The notes beneath the pieces were generated by a model. It saw nothing but the letters and a program-made list of their open reading frames with translations. It did no database searches and was not told where the DNA came from. Positions 42,200 to 50,001 of a stretch of 64,000 nt of DNA are shown here, piece after piece. A program made the position numbers and the translations under genes. The DNA comes from Bacillus sp. AFS037270 (GTDB lineage: Bacteria; Bacillota; Bacilli; Bacillales_B; DSM-18226). Within the stretch, counting starts at the first letter, position 1. Each line of letters opens with the position of its first letter. The stretch covers positions 78,575 to 142,574 of the forward strand of contig NZ_NUNF01000010.1 in assembly GCF_002585305.1 (NCBI RefSeq), given 5' to 3'.

Positions 42200-42323
42200 T
42201 GCCCTTTTTACGAGCCATTTGGATATGTGGTGCATAAGGTAAAAATGCAGGCATTGGACAGTATCATCTTATCTTTGGTTTTGGGCTGTCATTTAGAAAT
42301 TTTATTTAAGGAGGTGGTTGTAC

Positions 42324-42464
42324 ATGACCCTGAATATTCTATTTTTCTCGATTACCATCAAAAAAAGAAATGTAAGTTTGGAGGAAGCCGCTAACCAGGA
42401 AATGATTGAAAAACTTTATGAAGAACACAAAAATCGTCAAATATCCATGCACCGCTATATGTAA
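42324..42464 (+). CDS. yrzI: YrzI family small protein, copy 1
   Basis: The 46-residue product starts MTLNILFFSITIKKR, a short hydrophobic segment followed by basic residues, and ends in a charged helix with NRQISMHRYM. This is the YrzI family pattern. AAGGAGGTGG precedes ATG 42324. In B. subtilis the yrzI operon mRNA is a known target of the ribosome-associated endonuclease Rae1. A second copy follows 21 bases later. Confidence 0.8.
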   Translation: MTLNILFFSITIKKRNVSLEEAANQEMIEKLYEEHKNRQISMHRYM

Positions 42465-42485
42465 ACAAAAAGGAAGTGAAACAAA

Positions 42486-42626
42486 ATGACTCTAAATATT
42501 CTGTTTTTAACCATTACAATCCGTAAACGAAAAATCAGCACCGAAGAAGCTGTCCATCAAGAAAAGGTTGAAAAGCTTTATGAACAATACAAAGACAGAC
42601 AAATTTCTATGTATCGAAACATTTAG
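42486..42626 (+). CDS. yrzI: YrzI family small protein, copy 2
   Basis: This 46-residue paralogue of the preceding gene starts MTLNILFLTITIRKRK and ends KDRQISMYRNI. The two proteins have the same length and share ends, while the middle has diverged, so the pair arose by tandem duplication. AGGAAGTGAAACAAA precedes ATG 42486. It is presumably transcribed with copy 1. Confidence 0.8.
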   Translation: MTLNILFLTITIRKRKISTEEAVHQEKVEKLYEQYKDRQISMYRNI

Positions 42627-42668
42627 AAATAACTATTAAAAATTATACAAAGAAAGGTGGTTTTTGAT

Positions 42669-42731
42669 ATGATGTTTTTTCTAATGCAAGGACGGGGAGC
42701 AAGCTTATGGGGTATGAAGGATACCACCTAG
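42669..42731 (+). CDS. Possible 20-aa peptide ORF
   Basis: ATG 42669 follows AAAGGTGG at a workable distance, and the frame closes after 20 codons (MMFFLMQGRGASLWGMKDTT). AGGTGGT before the start and ACCACCT at the stop are complementary, so translation could be gated by a hairpin. The ORF is too short to judge; not recognised. Confidence 0.3.
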   Translation: MMFFLMQGRGASLWGMKDTT

Positions 42732-42763
42732 TCGAGGAAGAAAAAATAGGAGGTAAAATCACG

Positions 42764-42835
42764 ATGCCACTGCACACTATATTTTTATCATTAATATTTA
42801 AATTGAAGAAAACAAACAAAAACACCAATTCGTAA
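42764..42835 (+). CDS. Possible truncated YrzI-like 23-aa peptide
   Basis: ATG 42764 follows TAGGAGGT. The product MPLHTIFLSLIFKLKKTN... keeps the N-terminal hydrophobic-then-basic pattern of the two YrzI copies but stops before the charged helix. It could be a degenerate third copy or an independent peptide. Confidence 0.4.
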   Translation: MPLHTIFLSLIFKLKKTNKNTNS

Positions 42836-42968
42836 TGATTCATATATTAGCCATGCTAGTAAACCACATATCATTGTTAACAAAATGTTCATTATTCCCT
42901 GAGATTGGTACTGTGAAAATATGATAAATTCAAATTAGAAAATAACAGATCTCTAAGGGGTGGAGAAC

Positions 42969-43046
42969 ATGTTTATGGTTGTGATGGCTCTCATTATTAC
43001 AGGAGCAATTGGATGCGTAATTTCAGCTGAGATTAGTGTAGAATAA
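42969..43046 (+). CDS. Small hydrophobic peptide (25 aa)
   Basis: ATG 42969 follows AAGGGGTGG. The product MFMVVMALIITGAIGCVISA... is a single membrane helix with a short acidic end. A clear terminator follows nine bases later, and TATGAT near 42922 could be a -10 box, so this may be its own transcription unit. The 133 bases upstream hold no other gene. Not recognised. Confidence 0.5.
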   Translation: MFMVVMALIITGAIGCVISAEISVE

Positions 43047-43054
43047 TATAAAAA

Positions 43055-43094
43055 AATGAGCATTGGCTAAATAAAGCCGATGCTCATTTTTTTA
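43055..43094. terminator. Bidirectional terminator before the M3 peptidase end
   Basis: A 13-bp stem (43056-43068 with 43075-43087) is flanked by A-rich and T-rich runs, so it can serve both the plus-strand peptide and the minus-strand peptidase. Confidence 0.9.
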
Positions 43095-43100
43095 TCTCGA

Positions 43101-44900
43101 TTATTTCTTTTCCGTTAATTCGAGGAATTCATCGATATCAGCAAGACAAGTACCCACGGCTTTTTCCCAAAAGTCTTTTTGGGTTAAATCCACTTGTAAA
43201 TGTTTTTGGGCCAAATCCTCTACCTTCATGGAGGCAGTGTCTCTTAACAGAGCCATATATTTTTCCTCATATCCTTTGCCCTCTTCAAGGGCCTGTGCAT
43301 AAATGCCCAACGAGAAAAGGTAGCCAAATGTATAAGGGAAGTTATAAAACGGTACATCCGTGATAAAGAAATGGAGCTTCGAAGCCCAAAAAAGTGGATG
43401 ATATTCTTCTAAAGCATCACAGTAAGCCTCTTTCTGTGCTGCCAACATCAATTCACTAATTCGATCTGCAGTGACAGTCCCAACTTTCCTTTCCTCATAA
43501 AAACTCGTTTCAAACAAGAAGCGAGCATGGATATTCATAAGAAGGGCAACTGTCCGCTGGATTTTATCATCCAATAGAACAAGCTTTTCTTCTTCGTCCT
43601 TAGCATTTTTAACAGCTGCATCTGCCACAATCATTTCGGCAAAGGTTGAGGCTGTTTCTGCCACATTCATGGCATAGTTGCAATTGAGAAATGGGACTTC
43701 TCTCATTGCATAGGAATGAAACGCGTGACCAAGCTCATGGGCGAGTGTAGAAACATTCGATGGCGTACCGGAGTAGGTCATAAAAATCCGCGATTGTTCG
43801 TTCTCTGGAAGATATGTACAAAACCCTCCCGGTGCTTTCCCTGGACGGTCCTCTGCTTCAATCCATCGTTCCTCAAAAGCATTTTTCGTAAAGGCCGCGA
43901 GCTTTTCTCCAAAAAGGGCAAAGTTCTGTTCAATAAATTGGGCCCCTTCTTGGTAAGGTACCTTTGTTTCCGTTTTTCCGTATGGAGCATCTAAATCAAA
44001 CCAGCTTAACTTCTTAAGTCCGAGGAGTTTAGCCTTGCGCTCCAAATAATCAACAAGCTTTTGTTTATGCTGCGAAATAACTGACCACATCGTTTCCAAT
44101 GTTACTTTTTCCATCCGGTTAATGCTGAGCGGCTCTTGTAAGACATCTCCCCAGCCTCGCTTCTGGTAAACACTTAAACGGAATCCTGCAAGATGATTAA
44201 GTGTTTTGGCGAGAATGTCGGCTTGGTTTCCCCAGGCTTGTTCCCAATTTTTAAAAACAGCAGCACGAATCTCGCGGTCGGGGTTTGAGAATTTGTTAAA
44301 AGCTTGTCCGACGGAAAGCTGTTGTTCCTCACCGTTTTCGCTAAAGGGAACTTTTATTTTACTAACTATTAAATCATAGAGTTGGCCCCAGCTATGATAG
44401 CCGTCAACTTCAAGGGTGCTGATTAAGGCTTCTTCTTCTTTTGAAAGTTTCTCTTTAGCCTTTTCTCGGCTCTTCGATAAAACAAAGCTAAATTCTTTCA
44501 ACGGTTCTGTGGCAACTAACTGCACCCAGACTGTGTCATCAATTGTGGTGAAGTGATGGTCCAGTGAACCTATTGCTGTTTGAAATACGGCTCCCAAACT
44601 TGTTATTTTTGCATCAAGAGAGTAGGCCTTTTTATCTTTTGTGTTTTGTGCTAATAGACAGCCAATAAACGCTCCAGCATGAGTTAACTTCTTTGCGGCC
44701 TCTTCTAAATCATGTAATAGTTCCTGCAGGTATTGGCTATCCTCCACTGAATTAAGGGGTGTCCAATTGTTTACCTTTGCTTCAAACTTTTTAATACTTT
44801 CTTCCGTTTGAACGATGAACTTTTGTAATTCTTCTGAATCACTTCCTCTAGGGAAAAATACATCAAGATTCCATATTTCTGAATATGTATTGACTTTCAT
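43101..44900 (-). CDS. M3 family oligoendopeptidase (PepF-like)
   Basis: This is a cytoplasmic zinc metallopeptidase that degrades short peptides. The HExxH zinc motif is in TLAHELGHAFHSYAM near residue 390, with the third ligand expected in the ETASTFAEM segment downstream. The 599-residue length and N-terminal helical domain fit the M3B oligoendopeptidase F group. GAGGAGGTACAAAC precedes ATG 44900. The gene stands alone; its terminator is shared with the small peptide on the other strand. Confidence 0.9.
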   Translation of the reverse strand: MKVNTYSEIWNLDVFFPRGSDSEELQKFIVQTEESIKKFEAKVNNWTPLNSVEDSQYLQELLHDLEEAAKKLTHAGAFIGCLLAQNTKDKKAYSLDAKITSLGAVFQTAIGSLDHHFTTIDDTVWVQLVATEPLKEFSFVLSKSREKAKEKLSKEEEALISTLEVDGYHSWGQLYDLIVSKIKVPFSENGEEQQLSVGQAFNKFSNPDREIRAAVFKNWEQAWGNQADILAKTLNHLAGFRLSVYQKRGWGDVLQEPLSINRMEKVTLETMWSVISQHKQKLVDYLERKAKLLGLKKLSWFDLDAPYGKTETKVPYQEGAQFIEQNFALFGEKLAAFTKNAFEERWIEAEDRPGKAPGGFCTYLPENEQSRIFMTYSGTPSNVSTLAHELGHAFHSYAMREVPFLNCNYAMNVAETASTFAEMIVADAAVKNAKDEEEKLVLLDDKIQRTVALLMNIHARFLFETSFYEERKVGTVTADRISELMLAAQKEAYCDALEEYHPLFWASKLHFFITDVPFYNFPYTFGYLFSLGIYAQALEEGKGYEEKYMALLRDTASMKVEDLAQKHLQVDLTQKDFWEKAVGTCLADIDEFLELTEKK

Positions 44901-45016
44901 GTTTGTACCTCCTCAAATATGTACTTCTTCATTATAATCCATTTATCAAAAAATTCTCTTACTTTGCACTATATAAAAATGGCTTATGCAGTGAGCACAA
45001 GCCTGAAAATATACTC

Positions 45017-45181
45017 TCAACAAAACTGTGTATACCACCACCAGCCACCAAAGATTAATAAGAGAACGAATAAGATGATGATAACTGCAATCCATATCCC
45101 ACCGCCACCGTAGCTATAAGGAACAGGGCAGGCAGGATATGGGGCTGGGTAACCGTAGGGATATGAATAACCAAATGGCAT
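45017..45181 (-). CDS. YjcZ-like small tyrosine/glycine-rich membrane peptide
   Basis: The 54-residue product starts MPFGYSYPYGYPAPYPACP, continues through a YGGGGIW turn into one membrane helix, and ends GGWWWYTQFC. The Tyr/Pro/Gly-rich head plus a single C-terminal helix resembles YjcZ-type sporulation peptides. AAAGGGGTGATTCAG precedes ATG 45181. No promoter could be assigned. The long open frame on the opposite strand is a shadow. Confidence 0.7.
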   Translation of the reverse strand: MPFGYSYPYGYPAPYPACPVPYSYGGGGIWIAVIIILFVLLLIFGGWWWYTQFC

Positions 45182-45405
45182 CTGAATCACCCCTTTGCCC
45201 TTTTATATTAAGGTATGAGCACTACTATTAACTGTATAGGCAAACGTGTATGTCCCGCTATATACAAATAAAATTTAGAGAGAAATTACGGAAAGCGGTT
45301 TTCCAGTGGAAGATTATTTGACAACCGTATGAGGAGTGGGGTATAAGTGGATGGATAAGGATTCCTAACCAAATATCTCATATTTTAATATTATAGGAGG
45401 AAAAA

Positions 45406-46362
45406 ATGAAGCTTACGATTAAAACGTTTTTTGTTTTTCTTTTAGGAGTGGTGCTGGTTACATCAGGCTGCTCCAATAAGAGTCAGGTGAAAGAAGAAAC
45501 AAGTTCGAAAAATAAAGCTGCTTTTCAAATCGTGGATGCAGGTTCCATAAGCTTGAAAAATATCCGCGGGATTGGCTACCCGGGCAACGATACTGCCCTA
45601 TATATTGCCGGAAATGATGGACTAAAACTTTATAAAGATAAAAAGTGGTACAAAACAACGGCAAACCAACATGACTATATTGGTTTTCAAGCTGTTGATA
45701 CAGGATTTATCGCAAGCGGTCATCCGCAAAAAGGCTCGGGTTATAAGGATCCGCTCGGTCTAATAAAAAGTGTCAATAAGGGAAAAATCATTCAGAAGCT
45801 GGCTTTTTATGATAAAGCTAACTTTCATTTTACTGCGGCTAGTTACTCCGGAAATGGACTTTATGTCATTGGGGAAGCGCAAAGTGATGAGGTAAGTTTG
45901 GGTGTAAACTATTCTACTGATAACGGGGACACTTGGAAAAAAAGTGCACTTAAAAATTTTAGTGCAGATTCAATGGGGATGATGGCAGTTCATCCGACTA
46001 ACGGAAATACAATGGCGATGTCAACAAGATCTGGTATCTATTTTTCAAACGATAACGGGAATACCATGAAACTGATAACAGGACCAATCATGGTGACGGC
46101 ATTAACCTTCAGCGGGGATTCAATCCTTTTTTCTAGTGTCGAAAATGAGAAAATTTTATTGAAAACAATTCTCCCTTCTACTGGTGAACAGGCTGATTTG
46201 ATTATTCCGTTTCTTGATTATGATAACCCCATTACCTATTTGGCTGTTAATCCAAAGAATACTAAGCAGCTGGCCTTTACTACATACAAAAATGATTTAT
46301 ATGAATCCACTGATGGCGGGAAAACATGGAACAATTTATTGAAGGACGGTAAAAATAAGTAA
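45406..46362 (+). CDS. Lipoprotein with BNR/Asp-box beta-propeller
   Basis: The N-terminus is a lipoprotein signal: a hydrophobic segment ending TSGC (lipobox cysteine at residue 22). The rest reads as a sialidase-like propeller with Asp-box turns (STDNGDTWKK, SNDNGNTMK and STDGGKTWNN). No catalytic residues of a sialidase are apparent, so a binding or structural role is likely. AGGAGG precedes ATG 45406. It is a single gene ended by a strong hairpin. The substrate is unknown. Confidence 0.8.
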   Translation: MKLTIKTFFVFLLGVVLVTSGCSNKSQVKEETSSKNKAAFQIVDAGSISLKNIRGIGYPGNDTALYIAGNDGLKLYKDKKWYKTTANQHDYIGFQAVDTGFIASGHPQKGSGYKDPLGLIKSVNKGKIIQKLAFYDKANFHFTAASYSGNGLYVIGEAQSDEVSLGVNYSTDNGDTWKKSALKNFSADSMGMMAVHPTNGNTMAMSTRSGIYFSNDNGNTMKLITGPIMVTALTFSGDSILFSSVENEKILLKTILPSTGEQADLIIPFLDYDNPITYLAVNPKNTKQLAFTTYKNDLYESTDGGKTWNNLLKDGKNK

Positions 46363-46369
46363 ACTCAAA

Positions 46370-46404
46370 CCAAAAGAGCAGGAGGAGAACTCCTGCTCTT
46401 TTGG
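46370..46404. terminator. Bidirectional terminator between lipoprotein gene and sigK
   Basis: A perfect 15-bp stem (46370-46384 with 46390-46404) has a GAGAA loop. The T run is inside the stem, so efficiency is uncertain. Confidence 0.7.
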
Positions 46405-46437
46405 CTATGCCATATTCTATTCATCATGATAAAAACT

Positions 46438-47151
46438 TTATCTTTTCTTCCGATCTTTCTCAGCACGGTAAAACTCATGGAACATTTTCATCAGCGCTCG
46501 TTTTTCAATCCTTGATACATAGCTTCTTGATATACCTAGTTCCTTCGCAATTTCCCGCTGCGTTTTTTCTTTTTTTAAATCCAGACCGAATCGGCCGATA
46601 ATCACTTCCTTTTCCCTGTCATCTAGCACTTCAATATACTTTTTTATTTTTTCAAGTTCCATGTTAAGTTGAATGGTATCCACTACATCTTCAGATTCTG
46701 ATTTTAGTACGTCAATTAATGAAATTTCATTGCCCTCCTTATCCTGACCGATCGGGTCATGCAGAGAAACATCCTTTTTTGTTTTTTTGAGCGCTCTAAG
46801 GTGCATTAGAATCTCATTTTCAATACATCTTGCTGCATAAGTGGCGAGTTTTGTGCCTTTCCCTTCTGAATAGCTCTCAATTGCTTTTATTAATCCTATC
46901 GTTCCAATGGAAATTAAATCTTCTGAATCCTCGCCGGTGTTTTCGAATTTTTTTACGATATGGGCAACAAGGCGTAAATTGTGTTCGATTAACATATTAC
47001 GTGCGTGCGCATCCCCTTCTGCCATTAACCGTAAGTACTTTCTTTCTTCTGCTGCAGAGAGGGGTTGAGGAAAGGCATTATTTTTTACATAAGAAACAAG
47101 AAATAAGAATTCCTTCATTAAATATCCGAGAGCTGTTAAGATTCCAGTCAT
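46438..47151 (-). CDS. sigK: RNA polymerase sporulation sigma factor SigK, uninterrupted
   Basis: SigK directs late mother-cell gene expression during sporulation. The protein is made as pro-SigK: residues 1-20 form the hydrophobic prosequence and the mature form should begin at Tyr21 ([12 protein letters not shown]). Region 2 ([21 protein letters not shown]) and region 4 ([20 protein letters not shown]) are intact. The 237-residue frame is continuous, unlike B. subtilis 168, where the skin element splits it. GGGGGTGG lies 7 bases before ATG 47151. Confidence 0.96.
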   Translation of the reverse strand: MTGILTALGYLMKEFLFLVSYVKNNAFPQPLSAAEERKYLRLMAEGDAHARNMLIEHNLRLVAHIVKKFENTGEDSEDLISIGTIGLIKAIESYSEGKGTKLATYAARCIENEILMHLRALKKTKKDVSLHDPIGQDKEGNEISLIDVLKSESEDVVDTIQLNMELEKIKKYIEVLDDREKEVIIGRFGLDLKKEKTQREIAKELGISRSYVSRIEKRALMKMFHEFYRAEKDRKKR

Positions 47152-47242
47152 CTACATCCACCCCCGTGCTTTTTTGGACTCTAGCCCTTTTATTAATTCC
47201 TATGAAGAAAACAAGAAATTGTGTCTGTCCTGATAATTTTAT

Positions 47243-47290
47243 TTACAAAAAATAAAAATGACCTATCTAGCGAGCCACTAGAAAAGGTCA
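47243..47290 (-). terminator. Rho-independent terminator after pssA
   Basis: On the minus strand TGACCT (47290-47285) pairs with AGGTCA (47264-47259), with inner CTAG/CTAG, followed by a T-rich tail. Confidence 0.7.
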
Positions 47291-47324
47291 GATTTGTTTG
47301 GATTTAGATTAAGCGAATTTTTTC

Positions 47325-47864
47325 TTATACTTTTTTCAGTTTAAAGGAGCTAACCATTAGAAATGATAAAATAATCATAATAAATAAGAACGTTTGTGAG
47401 GGGAGGTAAGGAATTGCCAGATAACTTAAAGTTGCAAGGCAGCCTGCTGCTGTAATCGGTAATCCTGTAAAATAGCCATTACTCTCTGTGATGTTAAACC
47501 GTGCTAATCGAAAGGCACCACAGCTAATGTAAAAAACGGTAAAAAATGAACCTGGTCCGCCAAATTCAAATAAAATTCCTTGGTATAGTAATAGTGCTGG
47601 TGCGACTCCAAATGATATAATATCACTCATGGAATCCAATTGTTTCCCTAATTCTGATTCAATATTAAACTTTCGGGCGATCATGCCATCAAACCGATCG
47701 GCTAGGGCTGCAATAAAAATGAGTAATAAGCTTAAGCGTAAATTTCCATGCAGGCCAAGGACAATTGCAAATCCACCGAGTGAAAGGTTTGTTATAGTAA
47801 TAACATTTGCTGTTTGGGATTTCAGTTTTTTAATTGTGTGATCCAATACATCTAATAAAAACAT
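47325..47864 (-). CDS. pssA: CDP-diacylglycerol-serine O-phosphatidyltransferase
   Basis: PssA makes phosphatidylserine from CDP-diacylglycerol and serine. The CDP-alcohol phosphotransferase motif DG(x2)AR(x8)G(x3)D(x3)D is complete in the segment starting DGMIARKFN near residue 58. Several membrane segments follow. I start at ATG 47864; a GTG at 47876 overlaps the GGAG-type site. Length is 179. Psd, the next enzyme, is divergent 131 bases away. Confidence 0.92.
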   Translation of the reverse strand: MFLLDVLDHTIKKLKSQTANVITITNLSLGGFAIVLGLHGNLRLSLLLIFIAALADRFDGMIARKFNIESELGKQLDSMSDIISFGVAPALLLYQGILFEFGGPGSFFTVFYISCGAFRLARFNITESNGYFTGLPITAAGCLATLSYLAIPYLPSQTFLFIMIILSFLMVSSFKLKKV

Positions 47865-47994
47865 TCTCCACACCACTCCTTTTTTTTAAAAACAGAAGGG
47901 AATTATACTTTTTTAGGTTATTCTATATTATTTAATTCTACGGGTTTTATGTCATTGCGTAAAGAGTATTTTTACACTATTTGGGGGTATTATC

Positions 47995-48777
47995 ATGTTA
48001 CAGGGTTTATATCGTCTGTTAATAGAATTGACCAATGGAAGGTGGACATCAGGGGTTTTAAAAAAGTTCGCTCGTTCACGAGTTAGTCGGTTTGTTGTCC
48101 CGTCGTTTGCAAGGATTTATCAAATAAATCTCGAGGAAATGGAAAAAGGGCTGTCTGATTATCCAACATTGCACGATTTATTTGTGAGAACGCTAAAAAA
48201 AGAAGCAAGAAAGATTGATCCCCAAACGGACACTGTAGTCAGTCCTGTCGATGCCGTTCTGGAAGACGTTGGAAAAATCAAAGAAACAAGTGACATCATG
48301 GTAAAAGGGAAAACTTATTCTATCGGTGAGATGCTGGGGGATCCTGATATTTTGTCCAAATATCTTAATGGTACATATATGATTTTATATTTAAGTCCAA
48401 GCCATTATCATCGCATCCATAGTCCTGTCAATGGAACTGTTACCAAACAATGGGAGCTTGGTTCGAAATCCTTCCCTGTTAATAAATGGGGATTGAAATA
48501 CGGTCGGGGGACCCTTTCAAAAAACTATCGCGTCATAACTGAAGTGAAAACAAATTATGGACATGCAGCCATTGTTAAGGTTGGAGCAATGTTCGTAAAT
48601 TCAATTGAGACGACTCATAAGGGCAGTGAACTAGAAAAAGGCAGGGAAATGGCTTACTTTAGTTTTGGTTCGACAGTTGTCCTGTTATTTGAAAAAGGGA
48701 TCTTTCAAATGGACAAAACACTTCATACTCCACAAGAGCTTAAGGTTGGGGAAAGACTAGGAATACTTGTAAAGTAG
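47995..48777 (+). CDS. psd: Phosphatidylserine decarboxylase proenzyme
   Basis: Psd converts phosphatidylserine to phosphatidylethanolamine. The proenzyme self-cleaves to form a pyruvoyl group at the serine of the FGST motif (YFSFGSTVVLLFE) near residue 225, in place of the common LGST. Other family motifs, SPVDAVLED near residue 81 and SPSHYHRIHSPVNG near 131, are present. Length is 260. GGGGGTATTATC precedes the ATG. With the divergent pssA it forms the complete PE branch. Confidence 0.95.
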   Translation: MLQGLYRLLIELTNGRWTSGVLKKFARSRVSRFVVPSFARIYQINLEEMEKGLSDYPTLHDLFVRTLKKEARKIDPQTDTVVSPVDAVLEDVGKIKETSDIMVKGKTYSIGEMLGDPDILSKYLNGTYMILYLSPSHYHRIHSPVNGTVTKQWELGSKSFPVNKWGLKYGRGTLSKNYRVITEVKTNYGHAAIVKVGAMFVNSIETTHKGSELEKGREMAYFSFGSTVVLLFEKGIFQMDKTLHTPQELKVGERLGILVK

Positions 48778-48782
48778 TGCAA

Positions 48783-48812
48783 AACGGCGCTTTTTAGCGC
48801 CGTTGTTATTTT
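48783..48812 (+). terminator. Rho-independent terminator after psd
   Basis: AACGGCGC (48783-48790) pairs with GCGCCGTT (48797-48804), then a T-rich tail. Confidence 0.85.
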
Positions 48813-48821
48813 TACTCTATA

Positions 48822-48845
48822 TAAAAAGAAAAGCCCTTAAAGGGC
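48822..48845 (-). terminator. Rho-independent terminator after sda
   Basis: On the minus strand GCCCTT pairs with AAGGGC (48845-48833), followed by TTTTCTTTTT. Confidence 0.8.
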
Positions 48846-48857
48846 AGAAAGTTAAGA

Positions 48858-48998
48858 TTAAGAAGATTTTTTGATTTTATTGAATAAAGAACGTCGGTGA
48901 ATCTCAGACTCAATGAGACCAATAAATTCTGGGCTTAAGTTTAATTCTCTTGCTTTAAAATATGATTCGATTAATAATTCATCTGACAGTTTCCGCAT
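48858..48998 (-). CDS. sda: Sporulation checkpoint histidine-kinase inhibitor Sda
   Basis: Sda binds sporulation kinases such as KinA and blocks entry to sporulation when replication is active or damaged. The 46 residues ([19 protein letters not shown]...) form the helical hairpin and match B. subtilis Sda closely from memory. ATG 48998 follows GGAGGTGG; longer in-frame readings upstream are not supported. A -10 box TATAAT is at 49041-49036 on the minus strand. DnaA boxes lie 125-220 bases upstream. Confidence 0.95.
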   Translation of the reverse strand: MRKLSDELLIESYFKARELNLSPEFIGLIESEIHRRSLFNKIKKSS

Positions 48999-49122
48999 GT
49001 CAGAATCCACCTCCGATTTAAAATAAAATGGTTCTATTATATAAGAACAAAGCATAAATTGGTAAGTTCAATAGCTGTAACCTAAATCTACCAAATTTAT
49101 TCCTTTAGAACAATCGTTCTCT

Positions 49123-49221
49123 TTATCCACAGATTGACGTGGATAACTTGTGATTAATTTGTTTATAAAGTAACAAAATGTAAAGGTTTCAATGGGTATA
49201 ATGTTAATAAGGTTATCCACA
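49123..49221. promoter_or_regulatory. Cluster of three DnaA boxes upstream of sda
   Basis: Perfect TTATCCACA boxes occur at 49123-49131 and 49213-49221. A third, with one mismatch (TTATCCACG), is on the minus strand at 49146-49138. In B. subtilis sda is regulated by DnaA through boxes in its control region. The rest of the 49000-49409 gap is AT-rich and otherwise featureless. Confidence 0.85.
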
Positions 49222-49409
49222 AAGCAGCTAAACAATGGGTTTTGTCGAAAAATATTTATTTTTAATTTCGTGAAATCAGTAATTCCTTTAAAATTAACAG
49301 AAAGTAATCGTATTTGAATCTCATGTTTGTCGATATTTGAAGGATAATAAGAAATAAAGTAATTTTGCGCCCTTTCACTTTTCTTTTGAAACGAGGGAGG
49401 AAATTGGTT

Positions 49410-49508
49410 ATGATGGTACAAGAAAAGAAAATGGTGGTTGTTCATCCAACATTTTATTTAGAACTAATGAGGTGTACGCTTAGTGTTAAAACAATTTTTA
49501 CCAAATGA
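49410..49508 (+). CDS. Possible 32-aa ORF overlapping the yqeG start
   Basis: ATG 49410 follows GAGGGAGG. The frame reads MMVQEKKMVVVHPTFYLELM... and stops 26 bases inside yqeG in another frame. It could be a leader peptide coupled to yqeG translation, or chance. Not recognised. Confidence 0.3.
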   Translation: MMVQEKKMVVVHPTFYLELMRCTLSVKTIFTK

Positions 49509-49998
49509 ACATGTGAAAAGCATTCTTGATATTTCACCTGAAGAATTAAAAGCAAGAGGGATTAAGGGGATTATTACCGATTTGGATAATACCCTTGTAG
49601 AATGGGACCGCCCCAGTGCTACTCCACAATTAATCCAATGGTTTGATGAAATTAAAAAACATAATATCCTGGTAACCATTGTTTCTAATAATAATGAAGA
49701 AAGAGTAAAGTTTTTTTCAGACCCTCTCAAAATACCGTTTATTTATAGAGCACGGAAACCTATGGGACCGGCGTTTCACAGGGCAATACAACAAATGGGA
49801 ATAAAAAAGGAAGAAGCAGTTGTGATTGGCGACCAATTATTAACCGATGTCCTTGGGGGAAATCGGAGCGGATTTCATACGATTTTGGTTGTGCCTGTTG
49901 CCTCGTCTGATGGTTTTTGGACGAAATTCAATCGGTTTGCGGAACGAAGAATTTTAAATTGGTTCCGTAAAAAAGGGATGCTTCAATGGGAGGATTAA
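49483..49998 (+). CDS. yqeG: HAD family phosphatase YqeG
   Basis: YqeG is a HAD subfamily IIIA phosphatase, related to PGP phosphatases. The nucleophile motif DLDNTLVEWD is near residue 36, VTIVSNNNE near 66, and the magnesium motif VIGDQLLTDVLGG near 118. GTG 49483 lies 8 bases after GAGGTG. Length is 171. It begins the conserved yqeG-yqeM operon and is followed by yqeH after three bases. Confidence 0.93.
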   Translation: MLKQFLPNEHVKSILDISPEELKARGIKGIITDLDNTLVEWDRPSATPQLIQWFDEIKKHNILVTIVSNNNEERVKFFSDPLKIPFIYRARKPMGPAFHRAIQQMGIKKEEAVVIGDQLLTDVLGGNRSGFHTILVVPVASSDGFWTKFNRFAERRILNWFRKKGMLQWED

Positions 49999-50001
49999 TC
50001 T

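Noticed and set aside
42146..42394. Open frame running through the second terminator into yrzI copy 1
   Set aside because: It crosses a strong terminator, has no ribosome site, and overlaps the well-supported YrzI frame.
44919..45113. Plus-strand open frame opposite the YjcZ-like peptide
   Set aside because: It has no ribosome site and is the complement of a frame with a strong one and a recognisable composition.
49068..49445. Minus-strand 125-codon frame across the DnaA boxes
   Set aside because: Its composition is that of random AT-rich DNA and it has no start signal. The DnaA boxes explain the region better.
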